From Lagopus muta (lineage: Eukaryota > Chordata > Aves > Galliformes > Phasianidae), in the NCBI RefSeq assembly GCF_023343835.1, contig NC_064437.1:40759967-40823966 (forward strand): 64,000 nucleotides of DNA. Direction: 5' to 3'. Shown one piece after another: positions 23,401 to 35,400 of the stretch. The notes below the pieces were generated by a model. That model ran no database searches, was not told the DNA's origin, and saw only the letters and a list, made by a program, of their open reading frames with translations. Numbering within the stretch: the stretch's first letter is position 1; the number at the start of each line of letters is the position of its first letter. Both the position numbers and the translations under genes were made by a program.

Positions 23401-26400
23401 TTTCTATGCAATGTAGCTACTTTTAGTTTGGATCCTCTTAGTGTGGCTTCTTAAGATGTACATATTTTTCTTCTGCTGTTCCATTCTTGAGTGCTTCTGG
23501 AGAGATTGATGGCTATGATCATCTCTGAAGTCATTAGTTTTAGATGACTAATAGAGCAATAAAAAAACCTCTGGATTGGTAGGCCCTATTTGTCTTTAGT
23601 ATACATTATAATATGTATATGTATGTGTGTACCCTATGAAACATTGGAAAAACACCAATTAAGCCATTAAGTGGAGAAACATTGTGAAGATCTTGTTGCT
23701 AAACGTGTATTTTTAATAAAATAAAACTTATTTAATAAAGATAAATAATTGATATTTCTTCTAACAATTTTCAAAAAAAACTTAAGACTAGGAAGAACTT
23801 GCTATGAACTGTGACTTCTACTCTGACTTTTCAAAAAATGCACTGTGGGTTAACATAAAATAATCATAAAACCCTCCCTATGCTATCATTTCCTAATGTA
23901 GACCAAGATATATGGGGTTTTTGATGCAAGGAATGAAACCGCTTTAATAAAATGAAGCAGCAAGCATTAATAGATGGAATGATGGTTATACTTGTCTTAG
24001 TCAATTTCTGTTTTGTTTTTCAATTTTCTCAGGTCCTTACACTTTTGTTCAGCAGCATCTCATGTTAGGTACAGACCCACGGACAATTCTGAAAGACCTG
24101 CTCCCAGAAACGATCCCTCCACCCGAACTGGACGATATGACGCTGTGGCAAATCGTCATAAACATTCTTTCAGAGCCGCCAAAAAGAAAAAAACGAAAAG
24201 ATATCAATACTATTGATGATGCAGTGAAACTGTTACAGGAGTGCAAAAAAATCATGGTCTTGACAGGAGCTGGGGTACGTATTGCCACAATGACAGTGTG
24301 ACGGTATAGAGTTGGTTAATTCTTATCCAGAGCTTCATGGCACACGGACCATCTGACAGTGGCAGTATTTGTAAGCAAATAATTGGGAAGAGGAGGTACA
24401 GCTGTCCTAGATGATGCACGCTGCACGACTGGAGCTTAAACTGGAAATGACAACATCTCTCTTCTGACAAGAAACTATTCTTAGACGTTTAAACTCTTAA
24501 ATGATTGCTTCTACGCAGAGTAATTATGAAATAAAATCACATCTACCTATTCCAGAATATTTTCTATCCTAGTCTTTTTTTTTTTTTTTTTATTACAGAG
24601 CCAATGACTTTAAGTCTCAGTGAATTTCATAAAAGTCTAATGGAACCAGAGGGAGTAAAAGAAGTAAAAGGGGAGAGGCTAGGTTCTAATAAGAGTACAA
24701 TTTAATTTTGGTAGACGGGCTTTTATGTCTAAGGTGCTACACTATGATGATAAGACTACTCATTTTCACTAAACAAAACCTTGAATTGTCATGAATTTGC
24801 AGCTTTGCACCTGTGTATGAGATACAGTATGAAAGTCGGTAATTATTTACCTCAGTGGGTTGCACACAGAGGTATAACGCTATTCAGAAAAGATGGCTAA
24901 TCCAACTCAGACCAGCTTTGCAGAAAAGCACTGCTCTTTCTGTTATCCAATGTTCTTCCTATAATTGCTATGCCTGTTTTCCCTCCTCTTGTTACAGCAT
25001 TCTAGGGTAGCGTGGGACAATAAATTAGCCCTTATTGACTGTTAGAGCAGGGCACAGCTAGTTTATCAGAGGTGTCTTATCATCAGAAGTGAGATTCTAT
25101 TTTGTTACTGCATTAGCATGTTAAAGGAGCAAAAAAATGAACAACTCTTTGTGCACTTCTTACAAGACTTTCAGTACTAAAAGTTCTCGTGTTCTGTTAC
25201 TGCCTGTGGGGATTGTGCTGAAGCTTTTCTGGACCAGGTTATCAAGTTGTGTTTCTGTGCTGTATCTCCTGCTTGTGATTTGGAAATTGGTTTGATCAAC
25301 ACAGAACACAACCTGGTTTTGTTCTCAGTGTATGTGAGCGCATGGAGATACGGTTTCCCAAACAGTATCATTGTAGCTCTTGTTATCATAGTAGCTGTTA
25401 CAGCCCAGTACGTAGTATTGCTTATTGCAAAAATATATTTCAGGTGTCTGTGTCTTGTGGAATACCTGACTTTAGATCAAGAGACGGCATCTATGCACGC
25501 CTTGCTGTAGACTTCCCAGACCTTCCAGATCCTCAAGCAATGTTTGATATAGAATACTTCAGAAAGGATCCCAGGCCATTTTTTAAGTTTGCAAAGGTAT
25601 GGTTTTCCTATTGATCTTATCTTGGTCAGTAAATAAAAAGACTTCAGATGCGTAAATGAGATTTTGCACAGCTGTGTTAACAAAAGGGTATCTGTCTCGC
25701 TTTCAACAAGATGGTGTTTAATGAGACACTTAATTCAGTGGCATAATGACTCTCCCCTTGGCAGGCCTTTGCAAACTATTATATCCTCAAAGATGATACT
25801 TTAGTCATTGTGTGCAACCACGTATTAAACTTATTAAAAAGACTTTGCAATATTTTATTCTTTTTGAAGCCTTCTTTGGCTGTTCCTGTTTGTAACTCTA
25901 TATGCAACCGTTCTCTAATTCAAGGGAGGATAAATAATATTTATTTAAATATAAATATTTATTTATATATAAATAATATTTTGTCATAATTTTAAAAGTC
26001 TTTGAAATTCTTAGCTGCAGTTACATTCACTGAAAAATAGAATGAGAACTTTTTGAAAGCACACAAGTAATGTGGAAAGCTAAATTTGAATTTGATGTGT
26101 TGTAGCATGCTGTTTCATGTCACTCTGCATGGTCACATCTTATTGCTTTATGGTTAGGAGGAGTGAAGCAGTTTCATGCACTGATAAGTTTGATCCTGTT
26201 TCAGATTTTGATGTAGCTGACACGAGGATCTGCATTTTAAAAAAATAAGTCTTTTTTGTAGGGACTGTGTTCTGTGTTCATTTCTTAAAAGGGAGGATGG
26301 AGCAGTTTTCTGAGAGGTATTTGCAATGCTAAGCAGATCAATTAAAAATGCCTCAGAGACAAGTAGGAAATATAAATCAAAGAAGTATTTTTACAGGACC

Positions 26401-29400
26401 TGTAAGGTCTCCTGAGAATCCATCCATACACTTGCTGTTTCCTCCTTTTGCTCACAGTTTGTACTACTGCTCTATTATTGATCCAGAGCTTGGAAAAGAA
26501 ACATGGATGCATTCCTGAGTTGCTTGGCTTTCTTGAAAGCACTCTATCCAAATTCTAACGTATTTTGGTGTCCATCAGTATATACATTACTTTGACTTTT
26601 TAATATAGGAGGAAGGGAAGGGGAACCAACTGCCTACATGGACATTTTACCAGAGCAGTTCAAATTTAATTTGGCTGATATTTTTTACTGACATTAATTT
26701 CATCTGGTATTGAAAGCAAACAACAGCAGCAGCAACAACAACAGCAACAACAACAACAAAAACCACACAAAACCCTGAAACACAATAGTGACTCTGAAAG
26801 CTATTTGCTCTGTCAGAGCAGTGGCTAATTTACTCAGCCAACATACTTGGACCCAGAAATTCATTTTTCACTTTAGTACATACATTTTAAGGCACTGTTA
26901 CTGTACCTGGGCTTTGCCCTATTTTCAAGGTACTTTTCAACGAGCACTGTTGGCTTTGCCTCATTTCCTGTCTCTTCTTACATCTGTGCCAAGAGATCCA
27001 CCCTTTATCACTGTTTATATGCGTATTTCTAGTTCTCTAGTCAGTCTTACTTTTCTCACTGTTAGTGCTTTAAACTCATTTTGCTTCCTGCTTCATTGAT
27101 TCCTCTGTACAAGTGCCTGTTTCCACTTGTTCAGTGTGAAGTCTGTCCTTTATTTCCTATAATTAGGATGGATCCTCTGGATCCCATATTAATCTGTAGG
27201 GTTAGTGGTGGCAGAGCATGTCTTGCTTTTTCAGACTAAGATACAAAGTCTCTTAGGATCATATTACCATCTGCTGGTAATTGTGTAACAGCCTAGTCAG
27301 AATCTAGGTGATACAATTTAAATCCAAAGACCTGTGTAATCTTCAGAAATTAGAACAACTTGAAATATTTGGAGTGAAAACAAGTACTTCCAAAAATTCT
27401 CTTTTGGTTGTGAATGGCTCACTGTTGTGCTCAACTTTTTGGTTCAGCTTTCAGTATCTACTAGTAAAGGTAGGCAGCCCCTGCTTCTTGCTTACTTTCT
27501 GTACAAAGGCGTGGGTTTCCCAGGTGAGAGTACAGCGCAGTTGCTGTTCAGTGGCAAAAGAGTGACAGGAGAGCAGAGGGCCTGGAATTCAAGCTTCTCA
27601 AGTGGTGCTCCTGAGCAAGAGGGTGCTGCTGTTTCTAGCCTCCTTGTCACAGCAACTAGAGTACTGCCTGGTTGGTCAGTTCTAGGCAGAGGTTCTTTGC
27701 ATGAAGTGTTTTTTCTTCTGCCAAGCTCCTTTATTCACTGAGGAGATGTCAAATCATTCCATAAAAGGGTGCACATTCCTTTCTATATATGCCTTAAAAA
27801 TGCCTGCCTCCTCTTCCTCAATTTAGCAGAAATGCTGAGCACCTGTCTGGGCCAGTGGAATTGCTCTTCTAAGCCATTTGGTTTTGCCTTAATGCTGTTG
27901 TAACTGGACAAATTGGCAAAGCTGGTCTCAGTGCTCCCTGCCTTCTGCTTTATGTCCAATTTGTACTTCTGTTTGGTAGCTAATGAGAGCCCAGGAATGG
28001 CTGCCAGTACAGTTGATGAATAAAAACTGCTCATTTTTAACCAAAAGACCAAAATCCAAGTTCCTCATGAATTTTTTTTTTTTGTCTGACTGCAATAAAA
28101 TAATGTCTCTAATAAAAATACGAGGAAGAAGAGGAAGAAAACTGTTCATGTTTTATTGTTCTCAAAACCAGAGACGACCTAGACCTTGTTCTTGTGCTGC
28201 CTGAAGAACAAAGTACCAGCTACTGCAATGAGCAGTTCATCCTGGTATGAGAAGTTCAGCTGATGAAAGAAGAGTTGGAACTGAAAGGAAAGGGCAAAAT
28301 GCAAAGGGAATGATTATGAAGAATGAGTACATAATTGCTGCATTTGGAATAAAGATGCTGTGTATTCATATACACTTTCTAATATACTTTTGAATTCCAT
28401 AGGAAATCTATCCAGGCCAATTCCAGCCATCTCTCTGCCACAAGTTCATAGCTTTGATGGATAAAGAAGGAAAATTGCTTCGTAACTATACTCAGAACAT
28501 AGACACATTGGAACAGGTTGCAGGAATCCAAAGGATAATTCAGTGTCATGGTCAGTAATTTTAGTTTCCCTTTTCTTATTTCTTATGAGTAGGAACAATG
28601 CTTACTAATGTATGTGACAAGGTAATTGCTAGTGGCATTGATATTTTCCTTAAACTGGTATTTCTCAGAAACAAATATTCTGCTTTTAAAGTGGTGTTTA
28701 GAATACTAGGTAAAATTACTACTGATAGCTTAACTAAAGAAAACACTGCAGAGAGAGGCTGAGAAGCATTTTCTTGAGATGTATCCAGTAAGACCTGATT
28801 CCATATTTGTAGCCAGTGCTCTCATGTTTGGGTTATTTCACGAAATGCAGTAATCTTTCTTTAATTTGAACTTACAGATTTAGTGAAGTTTGGAGTTCCT
28901 TTTAAAAATGTTTCTTGGTATGTTCTACTGTGCTTCTTAAATTTAACAGGAGATTGAATGGAAACCTGTGTCCCCAAATCAGTGGGAAGATGAGGGACCA
29001 GACAAGGATAAGCTTGGCCAAGGCACGTCTATTTCAGGAGCCCCTGCTGCTTACATGACTGTACTTTACAACTTGAAAATGTTGCCCTTCTTTCCCCCCT
29101 TTCTTTCTTTTTTTCTGAGTTAGTTCAAGCATTTAAAGCAAAAGTGTTTGTAGCAGAAATACTACTTTCATAAGTAAGGCATGCTAAGTGGTGGTCTTTG
29201 TGCATCAGTGGCAAGCTTAGACCTTAGCCTTTGTTGTGTAATTGGTGGTACTTTATATTCATGCATGAGAACACAGTGTGGAAATTGTCTGATAACTAAA
29301 TAGATTTAGCTGCTGATTACTTAGAATACCTGTCACTTCCGAGGCTTACCTCAGCTACATCTTATTGTGGATTACCCAGTTGTTGAAATTAACATCATTT

Positions 29401-32400
29401 TGTTACATTTGGGTGCCAAACATTCTCTAATTATTATGCCAAATTAAATGGAACCTCTTAGGTAATTGTTTGATGTGCTTACCATTTCCAAAGACTTGCA
29501 AATGTCAAGTTGAAAGGCCAAGGATATGTTTTTAAGGAAAGAAGGCTTAGAGTTCTAAGGTTCTAGAGTTCTTTTATCAAATAAATTGCTTAAAAGCAAT
29601 GTTTGTGAGACCTGCCAACGCTGGTGTCAGCAGCAGAACTGGAACTGAAGAAGTTAACCTCTGAGTTAAGAGCAATAACCCTTGGTCTCCCATTAAGAAT
29701 ACAGAGGGCTGCTGCCCTAGCAAGGGGCAGGAACAAATATCAGGAAAGAAGGAAGTATCACCAGATACTTTCCCAACAATCCTAACATCGAGCTAGGGAA
29801 GCAATGGTTCCTTTTGCCTGTAACAGAGCCACTGTTGAAGCTGGTACTGTTACCACGATATGCCAAGTGATCTTTGGATTAAGTGATACCCCGTTCTTTT
29901 GTCTCAGCTGTTAGCAGTGTGGCAATGGCAGCCTGGTACCAGAGATGGCAATCTGCCCACTGATTACAGCTTTCTTACAGAGTTCCACTTTTCCAGGGAT
30001 CAGACTCATCTTCCTCATCTACAGAGCTTAACTCAATGGTGGATTTGTCAATCTTCTTCATTTAGAGAGAGTAAATGCAATGCTCTGTCATAGTAACCAA
30101 AGAGAACAGAATAGAATCCACCCCACAGAATAACTCAAATCTCACTCTAGTTTTCATATGTATTCAGCATATAATGCGTTTTCTTTTGGATGTCATTCCT
30201 AATTAGGTATTTAGCACAAAATTCTTTTTTAGCTGTGTTTTTGCACACACACAAATGTTTTTTTTTTTCAGTTGAATGATACAGTAATTAGATTTCAGAC
30301 CAGCTTTAGTGTATATGCTGTATCAGTTTATTTTCAAATAAAAAAAATATTTTTTAATTGGTTTCTGAGGCTTTTGGAAGTTAGCAAAGGTTATTTTGAG
30401 CCCACTAACTATCCACACTAGAGTTACTCTGCTTAATGCTAGCTAATTGTCTAATGGTAGTGGTTAAAGCGAAACTGAAAGTAGCTATTTAAGGGTGTCC
30501 GTTTGTTGTCTAGCTGTGAGAGCTTGACATATTCCACTGCAAGGTCAGAGATCCCCAGATTATTTTTTTAAGCCTTGTTTCATAGCTGGGACAAATCTGA
30601 CAATTCCTTACTTCACTCTTCAACGTTCTGTCAACTTCTAGCAGTACTCCTTGCACGGGTGCAAGGCCTTGACAGGTAAACGTGTGCACCAAAAGGCCAC
30701 TCTCGTTTTCCACAATTTCCCTCTGTTAACATGTGTTAGCCAACAGATAAGGTTTGCCTTCAGACAATGAAGACAGGAGTGCTCTGCCAGATGTCAGGCA
30801 TCACCTCAGCTGTGTTAGAACAGGGCCGCAAGAGCTCCAGAGAGCAATTTTACACAATGTTGCCAAACAAAGAACACGGTAGCCAAGCTGAATACTAAGT
30901 TCAGAGTGCTACTCTAATGGAAACAATATAGCTGTAACTATTGACAGTTACTGAGAGGAGCATACTGCGGCTCAGTTGCCTATAATTGTAGTCCTAGTTA
31001 ATGCATTTTCATTACTTAATGCGTTTCATAGTTACTTTGCTCTTTGAAAGCCAGCTGAGATTGGTGTGGGTTCATGTCCTGCTGCTGATGAGGCAGGGCT
31101 GACACCAGTTCTATTAATTGTGTAAAGATGGAAAGTAGGGGAATGATCCAATGGATTTAGTGTTTTCATACATTCAATATATTCTCCTCCTAAAACAGAA
31201 TTTCTCCTGGCTAACATCTACAACTAGCTTTAGTACCACAGGAATCTCCTCTTAATTTTTAAATTACTTTTTAATGACTTCTTTTGGTGGATTTTGTTTT
31301 GGTTTTGTTTTGTTGTTTTGGTGTTGGTTGGTTGGTTGGTTGGTTAGCACTGCTATTTAACAGTCTTTGTGTCGTAACATCTTTGGCAAAAAGACCAAAT
31401 CTGAAAGTCTTCACTTCTATCATATTTTTCCCCCCCCTCCCCCCCAGGTTCCTTTGCGACAGCTTCCTGCCTGATCTGTAAATACAAAGTTGATTGTGAA
31501 GTTGTTCGAGGAGATATTTTCAATCAGGTAAAAACTTACTTTAAATCACTGCAGCTTTCTAATAAGCAACTTGATAACAAAACAAAGCATTGCTTAAAAG
31601 GTCTGCATTTTTAAAAGGCATATGATTAAAAAAAACCCTTTCCTTGTTTCCTACATGCCTATCTATCTATTTTAGCATTTGCTCTTGTATTTAAAAAACG
31701 TACTCAGGTACTACACTGTAAAAATAAGGTAAAGTGAAAGAAGTAGAAACCAAAACCATTGGAGTCTATTTCTAATGGCAGTTCTCAGAAGAGCAGAAAT
31801 CAACATGGTAAGTAAAAGTTGGATTTATACCTGCCTTAGGGTAATCTGAGCTCTGAGTCACACTGTGAAAGTATTTCTAGCTATTTATAACATTGGTTGC
31901 TCTTAAAGCATTTACCTGCATTCAAAATGTTGAAATTGTAGATGATGCATGGAGAAAAGTGCTAATATAAAGCAGCCTCTGAGCATGTAGGATAAGTGAG
32001 ATGACTGATTAGCACTTTCAAGAACTGCCAGACTATTCTATGTTCTGATTTCCTCACATTTGGATATGAAGTGATTCATGGCCGAGCCCAGAGTTAGTTC
32101 TGCTCCATCAGAGTAGAATAACCTTTGCCTTAATCAGACCCGCTTTGCTTTTATTCTATGTCTTTTGACAGAGACAATTACCTGATAAAAATGTTGTCTA
32201 TACAAATGAAAAGGCACTGTTTTTCTGTATTTGCATGTTTTTCAATAAATACTTGATTCCGCAATTAAAATTTAAATGAGAAACATAGAGAAACATCTTT
32301 GAAGCGTTACATCTGACATATTTTATGAAAGGCTGTCACTGAATTCTGTGTTTGACTTCAAGTTTTATGAAGTGTGAATATCAGAAGATACTTTGTAATA

Positions 32401-35400
32401 TTGAGTACCTACGAGGTCTGTTCTACTCTATGCACGTTATTGTTGAGAATTGTACCTTACAATGTTGCTGCTTCTTTAAAGCAAGTTAGTTGGGATTTGG
32501 GCTTTGTTTTTCTTTTCCTTCTAAACACATTCCTAAGCATGGTTTAGTTTTCTGTTTTGATTGTTAGTGGAAGCATTCCTTCTAACAACACTTCAGTCAG
32601 CACTTTTGTATGTTGAACTGAACTTGTGTCCTAACGGCATGTCCCTGCTCATGGCCAGTAGTGGGAGCATAGGGATGGGAAAGAGAAGCCTGCACAACAG
32701 TACTTCTGAACAAAGAGGTGGTTGCTCAGGAAAGAAACACTCAATCTATCAGTCCTAATCTTACAGTGCTGTACAGGCAGCAGCACCAGTTCCAGCTATG
32801 CGCAATGAGAAGATGTTACAAAAAAAGGATGCTCACCTGTATCTGAAGATTCAGGCTCACAAGAAAACCCCACAAAGGAGAGATCTCCAAAAAGATCTTC
32901 CTTGGTGGCAGTCAGCCCTTAAGTGAGGGCTAGGAGAGGTGCAGCCAGGCTCCACCCCTTCTGGTCACACAGCTGAATTGCCTTCACCTGTGCTCCTAGG
33001 GCTGACAGGGTCCTTTCCTTCCCCCAGGTGCTCAGTCAGTGGTTCAGGCCATGACTCAGCAGTTCCAAGACTTCAGACAGGTATATTTTTCCAGAGCAGG
33101 CTGTAGCTGTAATACTGTTATTTCACAAAATGAATACAGTTATTGCTGAATGTATGTGTGTGTATCTACATATATATAACAGGAAATAGCACCATTGGAA
33201 CAAAGAGTATCCTTCAAAAAAAAAAAGTTCAATTTACCATCGTTATCTCTGCTTCAAAAATCAGTGCCATGCAGTTGGTTTTTCTGTTGTTCTCCAGAAT
33301 GAATTAATTTCTTAGTTATCAAAAGAAACTGGTTCTGTACTTACGAAATAAAACACTGCCAAATTCCAACAGCTCTGTTTTCTAGAAATGGTCTGGGGAG
33401 TTAGTCCCAATAGGAAGCTGTATTCTCTGCTGTCCTCCACTGCTTGGAAGTTCAGTTATATGTGACCCCAGGTCCTGTTTTCCATAGAAGAGATTAGCTT
33501 TCCTTTGCTCTGCTCCTTCCTTTGACAGTTTGAAGTGCTTCACAACAAAGTAAGTCTATTTAGCATCTTCCTGGCAGGATTTCCTTTCAGCATACCAGAG
33601 ATGGATACTTAAAAAACCACCAGTTCCTCACTGTTTTGGTTTTTTTTTGCCAGCTCCAAGGCAGCATGCTACTTACCTGCAGCACGATTCCATTTCTAGG
33701 TTGCTGTACACAGACATCCTGCTACACAAGATGAGGCAGTGTCTATAAATCCCACAGAAAAAAAACACTTCTGAGTAAAACTGTTTTTGATTATTTTCAA
33801 AAATGCCAATTTCACTGTACTTTTGACTACTTTAAGCAGTTTCAAGAAACAGCAAAGGCATCTCAGATTTAGGATGAAAGGCCCACAGAAACATGCACCT
33901 GTTCTTGGATGTTCTTAAATCGACACAATCTTTACTGATCTTGTTTTTGATACATCCACAGCTAATGAGGAATTCTCATTCTATTTCATGAGACAAATAC
34001 AGCAGCAGAGGTGGTGTGGTTCTGGGCTGTGCTGCCCATGGAGGGAGGGAGGATCCCAGGCAGCTGAGCGGCCAGCTATCTAGCCTTAACTTCTTGGTAT
34101 CAATTTCAGCTCTTGGAATAGATCTCCCCCTTACTGATGACCTTTCTGAGGATTAGCAAAGGAGCTGGTGAGTAGTGTAGTGCTGAAACCTATTTGTGGG
34201 CCCCTTTACAGAAACTCATGTGATTTGGACAGGGACAGCAGTTGCTGTACGCAGATCCATTTAATAACGGTATTGGACTTCCTGTGGGAGATGATGGAAA
34301 CAATTACTATCAGTGTCTTTTTAAACTAAATCAGAAGTTAGAGATGTTTGCTTCCTTCCTAATACAGAACAAACATTTATTTCCTAGATCTTCCAATTTA
34401 AAATGCACATGCATTACTTCCTTCGGCAGAAGAATTCGCAGGGTAAAAAGCATCAGAAAAGTTCCAGATGTTGGTGTGTTGTCAGCTTTCTTTCTAATAT
34501 CTAAAGATCCAAGGAAAAAAGCTCAAGGTTTTGTGGGTTTCTTTTTTTCCCCTACTCTGTTTTGGGGGATTATTTAGTTGGTTGGGCTGTTAACTCCTTG
34601 CCCTGGATAAGGTGATGAAGATTTTCCCTATACCGCTTTCTAGTTCTTGTGCTGTATCACTTCTTTCTTTGAAGAAATCTCCCTAGTAGAAATATAAGAT
34701 TACATTATTCAAAGACTTGAATTTTGGAAAAGGTTCTTTCACACCATAGAAGCAGCCTTTTACCTGTGATGCTTTCTCCTAGGGAAAGCATTGTCTTTGG
34801 TCCTACAACAGTCATAACAAAAAACAGCAGTTACACATTTGTGTTTTTTGTTTTTTTACATTTTCCTATAATAATAGATCTCATACATCACTTCACGCTT
34901 ATACAAAGCACTAGTTTGCTTGTCATTACTGCTATAGGACTGCAGCTAAGTTTGGCTCCTTGGATTTATTCTGGGGTATTTTACTTTGGAGACTACAGCT
35001 GAGAAAATAATTTGCTCAGTAGTAAAGTCCTGTCTGTCTGTTCTTGCATCATCCACCTGTTTGCTTTTCTTCTCCCTGAAAAAGTGTTACGTTGAAAGAG
35101 GTCAAAAAACCCTGTGGTTTCATGAGGAAAAGGACTCTGCTTCTCCACAAACATAACTAGCATCTACTTTTGTTCTGTTAGTGGAGGAATTTGAAATTTT
35201 AAAATGGAGACCAGGCAAAAGATCTTTCCATGTTCTTTTTCTGTATGCTTTTTGCTGGACACCTGCTACACACTTTATGCAACCAAGAAAAAGCAGAGAG
35301 GTAGTGCTCTATAACGTAATGTTTGAGTAGGAAGGAGTACAGCAGATTGAGGAATGGAAACTGATAGCAAAACCGAAGCTTTTGTTCTGATTATACCAAA

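Noticed and set aside
24577-24595. T-run as a possible antisense SINE or processed-copy tail
   Set aside because: No SINE body or gene-like sequence adjoins it; it is a simple T tract.
25931-25981. AT-rich stretch with repeated AAATAATATTT as a possible origin or cruciform
   Set aside because: It is low-complexity A/T sequence with only short symmetrical words and no longer perfect arms.
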